Shown here in pieces: positions 42,084 through 50,324 of a stretch of DNA of 64,000 nt (the stretch's first letter is position 1; every line of letters begins with the position of its first letter). The notes under the pieces are model-generated. The model worked only from the letters and a program-made list of their open reading frames with translations. It was not told where the DNA came from and did not search any database. This stretch comes from JAKVBH01 sp049800955. GTDB lineage: Bacteria; Pseudomonadota; Alphaproteobacteria; Rhodobacterales; Rhodobacteraceae. The translations under genes and the position numbers were made by a program. The stretch is taken from NCBI RefSeq assembly GCF_049800955.1, contig NZ_JBNAGA010000002.1:930001-994000 (forward strand). The letters run 5' to 3'.

Positions 42084-43274
42084 ATGCATATCAATCCGGA
42101 TCGTTTTTTGACCTCGTTGCACCGTTTGCGTCAGTTTGGCGCTTCGGGTCACGGCAAAGGGGTTGTCCGTCCAGCCTATAGCGATGCGGACATGGCTGCG
42201 CGCGATTGGTTGGCTGGTGAGATGAGGGATGCAGGGCTCGACGTGCAGTGGGACGCGATGGGCAATCTCTTCGGCTTGGCGCCTGAACCGTCCCTTCTCA
42301 TCGGGTCCCATACCGATAGCCAACCGGAGGGCGGTTGGCTCGATGGGGCGCTTGGCGTCATGGCGGGGCTCGAGATTGCACGGGCCGCGCGAGACGCAGG
42401 TGGGCCGCCCGTGTCTGTTGTGAGTTTTCAGGACGAAGAGGGCCGCTTTGGCGTGACAACAGGGTCGGCTGTCTGGTCAGGAGCGCTTTCCTTGGAGGCG
42501 GCGGATGCGTTGACGGATACCGCCGGTGTGTCTCTCGCCAGCGCCAGAGCTTGCGTCGCGCCGCGCGAGGTCTCTTCGATTGATCCCAGAGGCTTCAAGG
42601 GCTTTCTGGAAATGCATATCGAACAGGGCCCAGTTCTCGATGATGCGAGGGAGCGGCTGGGGATCGTCACCGATATCGTGGGGATACGCGATCTGCGCAT
42701 CACCTTTGACGGGCAGCAAAACCATGCAGGCACGACGCCCATGGCGCTGCGGCGCGACGCGGCGCAGGCGATGATGCAGTTCAACGCTTTACTGTGCGAG
42801 CGTTTTCGCAACGTCGTCACACCTCAGAGCGTCTGGACGATGGGTCATATCGCGTTGCATCCCAATACCCCCTCCATCATTCCAGGCCGCGCGACGTTTT
42901 CGATGCAATGGCGCGACGGGAACCTGGATCGGTTGGAGCATATGGAGCGTATCATCCGGGATACGGCCCGGGAGATTGGCGAGGGTGGCTTCGACGTGAC
43001 CTTCGGCCCATTGCTCGCCCTTGATCCGGTCGTGATGGATGCGGGCCTGCGAGGCGCGCTTGAGGCGGCTGCCCGTGAGACCGGGGCGGCTTGGCGGGCG
43101 ATGCCCTCAGGCGCGCTCCATGATGCGACGAATGTGAGCCGGGTGATGCCCGTGGCGATGCTCTTTGTGCCGTCCATCGGCGGGATCAGCCATGCGTTTG
43201 AAGAAGATACACGCGAAGATGACCTTGTGCTGGGCCTTCGTGTGCTTGGCGATGCGGTCGCACGTTTGGCTTAG
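42084..43274 (+). CDS. M20 family hydantoinase/carbamoylase (N-carbamoyl-amino acid or allantoate amidohydrolase)
   Basis: A 396-residue metal enzyme. Metal and active-site motifs: GSHTDSQPEGGWLDGALGVM, SFQDEEGRFG, EMHIEQGP, and late ALHDATNVSRV and GGISHAFEED. This is the AllC/HyuC group, which releases the carbamoyl or ureido group from amino acids or allantoate. The exact substrate is open and no allantoin or hydantoin genes lie nearby. ATG 42084 fits the family start; ATG 42051 is an alternative. Confidence 0.9.
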   Translation: MHINPDRFLTSLHRLRQFGASGHGKGVVRPAYSDADMAARDWLAGEMRDAGLDVQWDAMGNLFGLAPEPSLLIGSHTDSQPEGGWLDGALGVMAGLEIARAARDAGGPPVSVVSFQDEEGRFGVTTGSAVWSGALSLEAADALTDTAGVSLASARACVAPREVSSIDPRGFKGFLEMHIEQGPVLDDARERLGIVTDIVGIRDLRITFDGQQNHAGTTPMALRRDAAQAMMQFNALLCERFRNVVTPQSVWTMGHIALHPNTPSIIPGRATFSMQWRDGNLDRLEHMERIIRDTAREIGEGGFDVTFGPLLALDPVVMDAGLRGALEAAARETGAAWRAMPSGALHDATNVSRVMPVAMLFVPSIGGISHAFEEDTREDDLVLGLRVLGDAVARLA

Positions 43275-43282
43275 GGGACTGA

Positions 43283-43300
43283 CAGCGCATGAATGCGCTG
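43283..43300. other. Perfect inverted repeat after the amidohydrolase gene
   Basis: CAGCGCAT-GA-ATGCGCTG, eight-base arms, nine bases past the amidohydrolase stop. No T-run follows, so it may be a weak terminator or a protein site. Confidence 0.4.
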
Positions 43301-43313
43301 CTAGGATCACCGA

Positions 43314-43475
43314 ATGGACCCGATTGCTCTTGTCTTTTACGCCCTCGTCTGTGGCTTGCTGTCCTTGGCGGGGCCGCGTCTGGGTAAGCCTGCCGTTCGG
43401 CTGGGTATTGGCGCCTGCGTCGGCGTTGTCGCGGCTTTCGCGTTGCCTATTTTGCGAGGAAGCCTCGGCCTTTAA
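43314..43475 (+). CDS. Small two-helix membrane protein
   Basis: A 53-residue protein, MDPIALVFYALVCGLLSLAG, then PRLGKPAVRLGIGACVGVVA and AFALPILRGSLGL. Two hydrophobic segments are separated by a short basic loop. Start ATG 43314 follows AGGAT. It has no recognised family. It lies between the amidohydrolase and the alternative oxidase genes. Confidence 0.55.
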   Translation: MDPIALVFYALVCGLLSLAGPRLGKPAVRLGIGACVGVVAAFALPILRGSLGL

Positions 43476-43552
43476 GCCCGCGCTCACAAATGTCGCATCG
43501 AAAAAACACCTTTGAGGTCTAGATCCTCCATTGAGCAAACAATGGGTGTGTC

Positions 43553-44206
43553 ATGAAAGAGCAAAAGACCTTTGTGCATGATGAGGAGACCGATCTTCAG
43601 GTGCACCATGAACCGCGCGACATTCACGATCGTATTGCCTACCGCATCGTGAAATTCATGCGCATTTTCGCCGATAAATTCTTTGCCAAGCGATATGGGC
43701 ATCGCGCGGTTGTCCTTGAAACAGTGGCCGCCGTGCCCGGCATGGTTGGCGGCTTGTTGCAGCATCTCAAGTCCGTGCGTCACATCCGTGATGATCAGGG
43801 CTGGATCCGGGAGCTGCTGGATGAGGCGGAGAATGAGCGGATGCATCTCATGACATTCATTCACATCGCGCAGCCGTCGCGGTTTGAGCGGTGGGTGATC
43901 ATGATCACGCAGATGATCTTCTACAATGTCTTCTTCTTCACCTATCTCTTCGCGCCGCGGACCGCGCATCGGATTGTCGGGTATCTCGAGGAAGAGGCCG
44001 TGGTGAGTTACACGCAGTATCTCGCGGATATTGACGCGGGCGGGCAGGAGAATGTGCCTGCGCCGCAGATCGCCATCGACTACTGGGATTTGCCGGAAGA
44101 CGCGCGCTTGAGAGATGTTGTGATCAAGGTACGCGCGGATGAAGCGCATCACCGCGATACCAACCACAGCTTTGCCAACCAGCTGCGAGATGGCCAGCAC
44201 CCCTGA
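43553..44206 (+). CDS. aox: Alternative oxidase (AOX), quinol oxidase
   Basis: A 217-residue di-iron, membrane-bound quinol oxidase. Iron ligands are in LETVAAVPG (E56), NERMHL (E95, H98), LEEEAV (E146 or E147) and RADEAHH (E197, H200). Two short hydrophobic stretches (about 55-70 and 113-133) fit monotopic membrane attachment. It reduces oxygen to water without pumping protons and resists cyanide and nitric oxide. AOX is found in some marine alphaproteobacteria. Length is short, as usual for bacterial forms. Confidence 0.95.
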   Translation: MKEQKTFVHDEETDLQVHHEPRDIHDRIAYRIVKFMRIFADKFFAKRYGHRAVVLETVAAVPGMVGGLLQHLKSVRHIRDDQGWIRELLDEAENERMHLMTFIHIAQPSRFERWVIMITQMIFYNVFFFTYLFAPRTAHRIVGYLEEEAVVSYTQYLADIDAGGQENVPAPQIAIDYWDLPEDARLRDVVIKVRADEAHHRDTNHSFANQLRDGQHP

Positions 44207-44348
44207 TCGCTTGTCCTGCGCGTGTCCGCCCTTTGGAGCCCTTCGACGGAAATCTGATGCATCGAGCATTACGGAACTCACGAGAGAGCAGGTGCTTGGC
44301 AGTGTTTTCGTAATCGAGGTTTTTTGCGAAGTGCTATAGGCTGCGCGC

Positions 44349-44642
44349 ATGTCTTTTATGTATGCTTTGAGATCTGGGTTTGGCCTCTGTCTGATCGGTG
44401 TGGGGCTGATGTCCTGCAGCACGGTCGAGGAGGGGCCGCCAACACGGCCTGCCGCGGAGCAGACCTGCGCACCGGGCGCGCATGAGGCGCTTTTGGGCGC
44501 ATCGGTGGCGGCGGCAGCTGACATAGCGGATCCAAAACGTATTGTGCGGCCCGGCAGCGCGCTGACGATGGATTATCGCCCCGACAGGACGAATATCGAG
44601 GCGGATGAGAGCGGGCGCATCACACGTATCTGGTGTGGATGA
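44349..44642 (+). CDS. I78-family peptidase inhibitor-like lipoprotein
   Basis: A 97-residue protein with a lipoprotein signal (lipobox LMSC near residue 23) and a C-terminal I78-type domain: RIVRPGSALTMDYRPDRTN then GRITRIWCG. The pair of cysteines (in QTCAPGA and WCG) is typical of this family. It would sit in the envelope and may inhibit a serine protease. Confidence 0.78.
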   Translation: MSFMYALRSGFGLCLIGVGLMSCSTVEEGPPTRPAAEQTCAPGAHEALLGASVAAAADIADPKRIVRPGSALTMDYRPDRTNIEADESGRITRIWCG

Positions 44643-44683
44643 CTCGACTCACGAGCGGCAGTGTTCTATCTCGAAACGAGAGA

Positions 44684-44698
44684 GAACATATAGTGAAC
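44684..44698 (+). promoter_or_regulatory. LexA operator (SOS box)
   Basis: GAAC-ATATAGT-GAAC, a perfect match to the alphaproteobacterial LexA site GAAC-N7-GAAC. It ends 13 bases before the imuB-like start, so it would lie on the transcribed or promoter region and block it until DNA damage. Confidence 0.85.
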
Positions 44699-44711
44699 AT
44701 GTGCTGCCAGC

Positions 44712-46394
44712 ATGCCTCAACGTCGTATCTTATCGCTCTGGTTTCCGCGGCTTGGCGCGGAGCGCCTGCTCCGGCAGATGCGCGGGGATGCACAGCTGTT
44801 TGCCGCGCCGCTGGCGATCATTGACCGGGTTGGCAATCGCGATCAGATTTCTTCGCTGTCTCCGGCCGCTGCGGAGGCGGGGCTACAGGTTGGCTTCAGT
44901 CTGCGGGATGCCTGCGCAATATGTCCTGAGCTTGTCACACGGCGGCGCAATCCGCATATCGAGGCGCGGTTTTTGGGCGTCCTGCAGCGTTGGGCTGGTC
45001 GGTTTTCGCCCTGGGTCACGCGGGATGGCGAGGATGGGCTTTTGCTGGATGTGACAGGATGCACGCATCTGTTCGGTGGCGAAGAGCAGATGGTGGCGCA
45101 GCTGGCAGACGAGGGCCACGCTATGGGCGTGAGCGTGCATGCGGGTCTGGCGGATACGCGGGGCGCGGCCTGGGCTCTGGCGCGGTTTGCAGGGCAAAGC
45201 GCCGGGTCTGACCGTTCTGGTGATGCGATTGATATGGAAGCGCGGGCCACCCGGTCGCGCGCGGCAAAGCGGCGTCATTGGGAGCGGGGCGGGTCGGCTG
45301 TGAGCCAACCATCGCAGGGCGCAGATACAGGGCAGAGCGCCAGCCGGGGGCGGATCGCGCCGCCTGGTCAAACCCATAGCGCGCTGGCCGCTTTGCCGAT
45401 TACCGGGCTGCGGCTGGAGAGCGACACGACAGCGGCGCTCACGCGCCTCGGGTTGCGCCAGATCGGTGATCTTGTGGGCCAACCGCGCGCGGCTCTGGCG
45501 CGGCGCTTTGGCAAGGCGGTCGTTCTGCGTTTGGATCAGGCGCTGGGGGCGGCCCCTGAGCCTGTCTCTCCTGCGGCGCCGGAAGAGGTTTTTGCCCTGC
45601 GGCTCACATTGCCCGATCCGATTGGCCTGGTTGAGGATGTCACGGCGGCCATTGATCGCCTGCTGCCGCCGCTTTGTGAGAAATTGCGCAGCAAAGGAAA
45701 GGCCGCGCGCGGTCTGGTGCTGGAGGCACATCGCGCGGATCATACGATGCAGCGTGTCCATATCCGGCTCGCGCGTCCGTCTCATACGCCTGCACGCCTG
45801 CGTGGCCTGCTGTTGATGAAGCTGGACGACATCGACGCAGGCTTTGGCATCGATATGCTGCGCCTCGTCGCCAGCGAAGTGGAAGTGGTGCAAGCCCGCA
45901 CACAGGTGGGGCATGGCGAGGCCGGACGCGCTGTGGCGGCCCGTCTGGAAGCGAATACGGCGCTTGATGATCTGATCGGACGCATTGGGGCCCGGGTCGG
46001 GCTTGAGCGCGTCACACGGCGGGTCCCGGCGCAAAGCCATCTGCCGGAGAAATGCGCAAACATCACAGCGGCGGCCTTCTCTGAGGCCGCGACCACATGG
46101 CCCGCGCCGGCCCGTCCGCGCCCTTTGCGCTTGTGGCGCCCTGAGCCCGTTGATGCGCCTGACATGCCACGGCTGCCCGAGCAGTTTCGCTGGCGGCGTC
46201 GTCACCTCACTCTGGCGCATGCGCGCGGTCCGGAGCGTATTGCGCCGGAATGGTGGCTGGATGCACCGGAATGGCGCTCAGGGCAGCGCGATTACTGGGA
46301 TGTCGTGACAGAGGAGGGTGAACGGCTCTGGCTTTTCTACGCCCATGGCGCGGAGATGTCCTCGGGCTGGTTTTGCCATGGCTCGTTCATGTGA
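44712..46394 (+). CDS. imuB: Y-family DNA polymerase-like protein ImuB
   Basis: A 560-residue ImuB-type protein. It begins RILSLWFPRLGAERLLRQ; the usual catalytic Asp of DinB is absent (LWFPRL), as in ImuB, which is a non-catalytic SOS mutagenesis partner. Landmarks are LLLDVTGCTHLFGGEE and GLADTRGAAWALARF, and a TGLRL / LGLRQIGDL helix-hairpin-helix. Residues about 175-230 carry a variable insertion. A perfect LexA site lies just upstream. The usual partners imuA and dnaE2 are not beside it. Confidence 0.88.
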   Translation: MPQRRILSLWFPRLGAERLLRQMRGDAQLFAAPLAIIDRVGNRDQISSLSPAAAEAGLQVGFSLRDACAICPELVTRRRNPHIEARFLGVLQRWAGRFSPWVTRDGEDGLLLDVTGCTHLFGGEEQMVAQLADEGHAMGVSVHAGLADTRGAAWALARFAGQSAGSDRSGDAIDMEARATRSRAAKRRHWERGGSAVSQPSQGADTGQSASRGRIAPPGQTHSALAALPITGLRLESDTTAALTRLGLRQIGDLVGQPRAALARRFGKAVVLRLDQALGAAPEPVSPAAPEEVFALRLTLPDPIGLVEDVTAAIDRLLPPLCEKLRSKGKAARGLVLEAHRADHTMQRVHIRLARPSHTPARLRGLLLMKLDDIDAGFGIDMLRLVASEVEVVQARTQVGHGEAGRAVAARLEANTALDDLIGRIGARVGLERVTRRVPAQSHLPEKCANITAAAFSEAATTWPAPARPRPLRLWRPEPVDAPDMPRLPEQFRWRRRHLTLAHARGPERIAPEWWLDAPEWRSGQRDYWDVVTEEGERLWLFYAHGAEMSSGWFCHGSFM

Positions 46395-46413
46395 TGCCTG
46401 AAGATAAGACGCA

Positions 46414-46866
46414 TCACGTCCTCAAGGCCGCGCGCATCTCCCGTTCCAACGCATCGAGAAAGCGGGCGCGATCTGCTTTCGAGAAAGGCTTGCCGCCGCC
46501 CTGACGGAAGGGATCTGCCGCCCGCAAATCGGTCATCAGATCGCGCATGGCCAGCGCCTCTTTGACATTCCGGCCATCCAGCCGCTCGCCTGAGTGTTTG
46601 AGAACCCGCGCTCCCGCCTCGACACATTTTGCCGCCAGTGGGATGTCGCCCGTGATGACAATGTCGCCCGGGCCCGCGCGTTCGGCAATCCACATATCCG
46701 CAACATCTGGCCCATCGGGCACGATCACCACCTCCACCAGAGGATTGTCCGACAGGCGCAAACCACCATTGGCCACAAGCTTCATCTGGACCTTGTGGCG
46801 CGTGGCGACGCGCTCCGCCTCCGCCTTCACGGGACAGGCGTCGGCATCAATAAAGAGGATCGTCAT
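46414..46866 (-). CDS. YaiI/YqxD family (UPF0178) protein
   Basis: A 150-residue protein: ILFIDADACPVKAEAERVA at the start, then VIVPDGPDVADMWIAERAGP and DIVITGDIPLAAKCVEAGA. This is the UPF0178 pattern, a PIN-like fold with conserved acidic residues. Function is not established. Its start overlaps the fghA stop (ATGA), so it follows fghA in one unit. Confidence 0.9.
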   Translation of the reverse strand: MTILFIDADACPVKAEAERVATRHKVQMKLVANGGLRLSDNPLVEVVIVPDGPDVADMWIAERAGPGDIVITGDIPLAAKCVEAGARVLKHSGERLDGRNVKEALAMRDLMTDLRAADPFRQGGGKPFSKADRARFLDALEREMRAALRT

Positions 46867-47693
46867 GCCCAGAGATGCTCTGCATGGAAGGTAACGTGAT
46901 CCTCCATGAAGGTAGAGACAAAGAAGTAGCTGTGGTCATAGCCTTTTTGCAGCCTGATCTGCGCCTCAAGACGTTTTTCGGCGAGCGCATGAGCGAGGGC
47001 TTCCGTCTTGAGAAGATCGCCGAATTGATCGTCCGTCCCTGTGTCGATCAGCGTTGGCGGCAGTGCCTTGCCTGCGCGCACGAGCTCTGTGGCATCATGG
47101 GCGGTCCAGCGTGCCTCGTCAGAGCCCAGATAGGCGCTCAACTGTTTGCGCCCCCAGTCGCTTGCGGTGGGGTTGCAGATGGGCGCAAAGGCAGAGACGG
47201 AGCGGAAGCGCTCTTCCTGCCCCAAAGCCAGCGTCAATGCGCCGTGACCACCCATCGAATGACCGGTGATCCCCTGACGCTCTGCATCAATGGGAAAAGC
47301 ATCTGCCAGCAAGGCTGGCAGTTCGTCCATGACATAGCTGCGCATCTGAAAATGTGGCGCCCAGGGCGCTTGCGTTGCATCCACGTAAAAGCCGGCGCCT
47401 TGCCCCAGATCATAGGCGTCGTCATTGGCGACGCCATCGCCGCGTGGTGAGGTGTCGGGAAAGACAAGGGCGATCCCCTGTTCTGCGGCATGGGCCTGTG
47501 CGCCTGCCTTGACCATGGCATTCTCATGGGTGCAGGTCAGTCCAGAGAGATACCACAGCACGGGCACGGGCCCGTCGTTTGCCTCCGGTGGCAGGAAGAG
47601 CCCAAAGGTCATATCAACCGCACAGGCTTTTGAGGCATGGCTCACCACCAGCTGGCGGCCCCCGAAGCAACGGTTGTCAGCTTGAATATCCAT
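46863..47693 (-). CDS. fghA: S-formylglutathione hydrolase FghA
   Basis: A 276-residue esterase-D type alpha/beta hydrolase. It has SGLTCTHENAMVKAGAQ at residues 50-66, FPDTSPRG, the nucleophile elbow GHSMGG with S146, and late TGTDDQFGD and GYDHSYFF with Asp and His. It splits S-formylglutathione to formate and glutathione, the second step of formaldehyde oxidation; adhC lies about 3 kb away. ATG 47693 has AGGAG upstream. Confidence 0.94.
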   Translation of the reverse strand: MDIQADNRCFGGRQLVVSHASKACAVDMTFGLFLPPEANDGPVPVLWYLSGLTCTHENAMVKAGAQAHAAEQGIALVFPDTSPRGDGVANDDAYDLGQGAGFYVDATQAPWAPHFQMRSYVMDELPALLADAFPIDAERQGITGHSMGGHGALTLALGQEERFRSVSAFAPICNPTASDWGRKQLSAYLGSDEARWTAHDATELVRAGKALPPTLIDTGTDDQFGDLLKTEALAHALAEKRLEAQIRLQKGYDHSYFFVSTFMEDHVTFHAEHLWA

Positions 47694-47780
47694 GGAAGGC
47701 TCCTGTTGTCGGGCATGCGCGCAAGACGATGCCGCGCTGCCAAGTGTTTGTTGGACCAAACGCTGAAGGTTTGGTCTGGG

Positions 47781-48710
47781 TCAAGCGGTGGTGACCAATC
47801 CGATGGCGACCGAGACTGTCACAATGGAGATCACCGTTGAAATCAAAATCGCCGCAGACACCCTTTGGGGCGCAACGCCATAGTGTTGGGCAAGGATGAA
47901 GACGTTGCCCGCGACGGGAAGTGCGGCAGCTGCGATGGCCACAGAGGCCGTGTAGGCATTCGTGGGAAACAGGATCAAAACACCCATCGCCACGAAGAGC
48001 GGGTGCAACACCAGTTTGCAAAAGCTCAGCCAACCGGCGATCTCGATGCGCTCGGCAGATTTGCTGGCCAGTGATGCGCCAATGGCAAAAAGCGCGCCCG
48101 GCGTTGCTGCGCCGCCCAGAATGCCCAGAAAATCATTCAATGGTGCAACAAGGCCAAAGCCGGTGGAGGCCCAGATCAACCCCGCGCTGATCGAGACGAT
48201 CATCGGGTTTTTCAGCAATCCCATGCCAACTGTCTTGAGGATGGAGAGAGACATCTGTCCGTCCCGCGAGCCAGTGATGAGGATGACGATGAGCGAGGAG
48301 AAAACGATGAGATCGACCGCGAGGATCATCATGACCGGGCCAATCGCCGCTTCGCCCATCAGGAGAACCAACATGGGCGCGCCGAGAAAACCGACATTGC
48401 CAATGACCGCGCATTGCGCCTCGACCGCACAAGTCTCGACATTCAGGCCTCTGAAAAAGCCAACAGCAGTTGCCAGACCGTAGACGAAGGCTGTTCCCCA
48501 GAGATATCCCGCGATCAATCGGGCATCAAAGACGTCTGCCAAGCTCAGATTGGCCGCGAAGCGAAACAACATCGCAGAGAGCGCGAAGTAGAATACGAAT
48601 TTCGTGAGGTAGGCTGTCGCCTCTTCGGAGAAAAACTTCGTGCGCCCGGCCCAGTACCCCAGCCCGATGATCGCAAAAAACGGCAAGGTTTTGAAAAATA
48701 TCTCAACCAT
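47781..48710 (-). CDS. AEC-family transporter (auxin efflux carrier-like)
   Basis: A 309-residue membrane protein with about ten hydrophobic segments. It begins FKTLPFFAIIGLGYWAGR and has the family's mid-protein NVGFLGAPMLVLLMGE stretch and late ALPVAGNVFILAQHYGV. AEC transporters move organic acids or amino acids. The substrate is unknown. Confidence 0.88.
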   Translation of the reverse strand: MVEIFFKTLPFFAIIGLGYWAGRTKFFSEEATAYLTKFVFYFALSAMLFRFAANLSLADVFDARLIAGYLWGTAFVYGLATAVGFFRGLNVETCAVEAQCAVIGNVGFLGAPMLVLLMGEAAIGPVMMILAVDLIVFSSLIVILITGSRDGQMSLSILKTVGMGLLKNPMIVSISAGLIWASTGFGLVAPLNDFLGILGGAATPGALFAIGASLASKSAERIEIAGWLSFCKLVLHPLFVAMGVLILFPTNAYTASVAIAAAALPVAGNVFILAQHYGVAPQRVSAAILISTVISIVTVSVAIGLVTTA

Positions 48711-48796
48711 GCCGCCTTGGGTATCACTTGGGGCCGTGTGGTCAACGGTGCAACGTGCCTTCTTCTTTCGAGGCGGGCCGGGGGCAGGTGAAAAAA

Positions 48797-48870
48797 TGAA
48801 CTATGTAGTTTAGTTTTGCCTTGCAAAGTGAACTGATAGGTTTAGATATCAACTGAACCGAATAGTTTAC
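48797..48870. promoter_or_regulatory. Three operator-like repeats upstream of the small secreted protein
   Basis: A 17-base motif, TGAACYNNNNRGTTTAS, occurs at 48797-48813, 48829-48845 and 48854-48870. The core AACY-N4-RGTT has dyad symmetry; the first copy holds the perfect palindrome AACTATGTAGTT. A fourth, weaker copy lies upstream of the tetR gene (49072-49088). They suit a TetR dimer. Confidence 0.6.
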
Positions 48871-48893
48871 TTTGGAAAATGGAAGGATACCCC

Positions 48894-49052
48894 ATGAAAC
48901 TCCTCGCAACAGCGCTCATGACCGCTCTTGTTCTCGCAGGCCCCGCAGCGGCGTTTGGGCCAACTATGACACTGCCCGTTCTGGAATTTCCGCAGGATAC
49001 CGGCACTCTCTCAACGCAGGGCTGCAGCGAGGTTGTCAAAGCCTGCAAATAG
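48894..49052 (+). CDS. Small secreted protein, likely TetR-controlled
   Basis: A 52-residue protein: MKLLATALMTALVLAGPAAA is a signal peptide, leaving about 31 residues with two cysteines (QGCSEVVKACK) at the end. GGAAGG precedes the ATG by about seven bases. It is followed 61 bases later by the tetR gene. No family is recognised. The two cysteines could form a disulphide in the periplasm. Confidence 0.6.
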   Translation: MKLLATALMTALVLAGPAAAFGPTMTLPVLEFPQDTGTLSTQGCSEVVKACK

Positions 49053-49071
49053 CGCCGTCGCTTGCCGTAAC

Positions 49072-49088
49072 TGAACTGAACGGTCTAT
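49072..49088 (+). promoter_or_regulatory. Fourth operator-like copy upstream of tetR
   Basis: TGAACTGAACGGTCTAT matches the consensus TGAACYNNNNRGTTTAS except at two of the last positions. It ends 25 bases before the TetR start, suiting self-repression. Confidence 0.5.
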
Positions 49089-49113
49089 AGTCGGACCAGC
49101 AAGGGGAGACGAC

Positions 49114-49761
49114 ATGGCAGCTGATGGTGGACAAGCCGCGAATGCACGAGGGGATGCGCCGAAAGTGCGGCGCGGCCGCAAGTTCGACCAGGTCCTCGCA
49201 GGCGCGCGCGATGTGTTCATGGCCCATGGCTTCGAAGGGGCCAGCGTTGACGACATCGCCCGCGCGGCCGGCGTGTCCAAGGCGACGCTCTACAGCTACT
49301 TCCCGGACAAGCGTCTGTTGTTCAGCGAGGTTGCGTCATGCGAATGTACGCGACTGGCGGCGATGGCGATGGATACAATCGATATGACCGCGTCGCCCGC
49401 CATCGTTCTGGAGCAGATCGGGCGGCATTTCCTTGATTATATCACCTCCGATATCGGCCAATCGATTTTCCGGATCTGCGTCGCGGAATCGGATCGTTTT
49501 CCCGATATTGGTCAGCAGTTCTATGAAAGCGGGCCAATGGTTTTGCGCGCTGCGATGGTTGATTACCTACACGGCGCGGCCGAGCGAGGTGAAGTCAGCA
49601 TTGACGATTTCGAACTGGCCGCGGAACAGTTTGGCGAGCTTTGCAAAGCCGATATCTGGCTGCGCCTGACCTTCAATGTCTCGAAATCCGTCACTCAGGC
49701 GGAAATTGATCGCGTTATCGAGAATGCGGTTGCGACGTGGCTGGCACGCTTCGGAACCTGA
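49114..49761 (+). CDS. TetR-family transcriptional regulator
   Basis: A 215-residue repressor with an N-terminal HTH (FDQVLAGARDVFMAHGFEGA, then SVDDIARAAGVSKATLYSYF and PDKRLLFSEV) and a C-terminal ligand domain of the AcrR_C type (FRICVAESDRFPDIGQQFYE). The operator-like repeats at 48797-48870 and 49072-49088 make the small secreted protein its likely target together with itself. Confidence 0.93.
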   Translation: MAADGGQAANARGDAPKVRRGRKFDQVLAGARDVFMAHGFEGASVDDIARAAGVSKATLYSYFPDKRLLFSEVASCECTRLAAMAMDTIDMTASPAIVLEQIGRHFLDYITSDIGQSIFRICVAESDRFPDIGQQFYESGPMVLRAAMVDYLHGAAERGEVSIDDFELAAEQFGELCKADIWLRLTFNVSKSVTQAEIDRVIENAVATWLARFGT

Positions 49762-49765
49762 ACGC

Positions 49766-50257
49766 TCACACCAGTTTTCGAAACATCACGAGCGCATCTG
49801 CGAAGCTTCCACAGGGCTGTCTGAACGCCGACGGCACGCGCCCTACTGTCTCAAAACCAGCGTGCTCCCAAGTGGCCACGGCCCGCGTATTGCTCGCCAC
49901 GACGAAGTTGAACACCATGCCTGTGAAGCCCAGCGTCGGGGCTCTTTGCAAGGCATCTGTCAGCATCGCCCGTGCTATGCCGCGCCCGGTTTGGCCCGGC
50001 GCCGTAACAAATCCGCAATTGCAATAATGCGCGCCGCCACCGGGGCGGTTGCGTTGGATGTAATATGTGCCCGCGATCTCACGGCCAATCCGCACGATGA
50101 AGACATGCTCCGCCAGCCAATACGCCAGCGCAGCATCGCGGGAAATGTCAGGGTCAATCGCATAGGTATCGCCTGCGCGAAACACGGGCTCCAATATGGC
50201 CCATATGTCTCCGGCATCCTCCGCAGTCGCCGCTTCTATGCGCAGCGCCGTCTTCAT
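49766..50257 (-). CDS. GNAT-family N-acetyltransferase
   Basis: A 163-residue acetyltransferase. The acetyl-CoA loop is in TAPGQTGRGIARAMLTDAL (about 90-108), with the late FNFVVASNTRAVATWEHAGF typical of the family. ATG 50257 gives MKTALRIEAAT; the upstream frame overlaps adhC and is not likely. The substrate is unknown. It is encoded after adhC on the same strand. Confidence 0.88.
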   Translation of the reverse strand: MKTALRIEAATAEDAGDIWAILEPVFRAGDTYAIDPDISRDAALAYWLAEHVFIVRIGREIAGTYYIQRNRPGGGAHYCNCGFVTAPGQTGRGIARAMLTDALQRAPTLGFTGMVFNFVVASNTRAVATWEHAGFETVGRVPSAFRQPCGSFADALVMFRKLV

Positions 50258-50324
50258 CTTGCCGAATAAACTCCCCCCGGAGGGCCGCCCAGCCACAAAG
50301 CCGTGCGGCCTGCTAGTGTCGTGC

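Noticed and set aside
44662..44676. Second LexA-like site GTTC-N7-AAAC near imuB
   Set aside because: The right half does not match GAAC and the left is inverted; the perfect site 22 bases downstream is enough.
44883..46220. A 445-codon frame antisense to imuB
   Set aside because: Shadow frame of low-complexity arginine-rich sequence opposite imuB.
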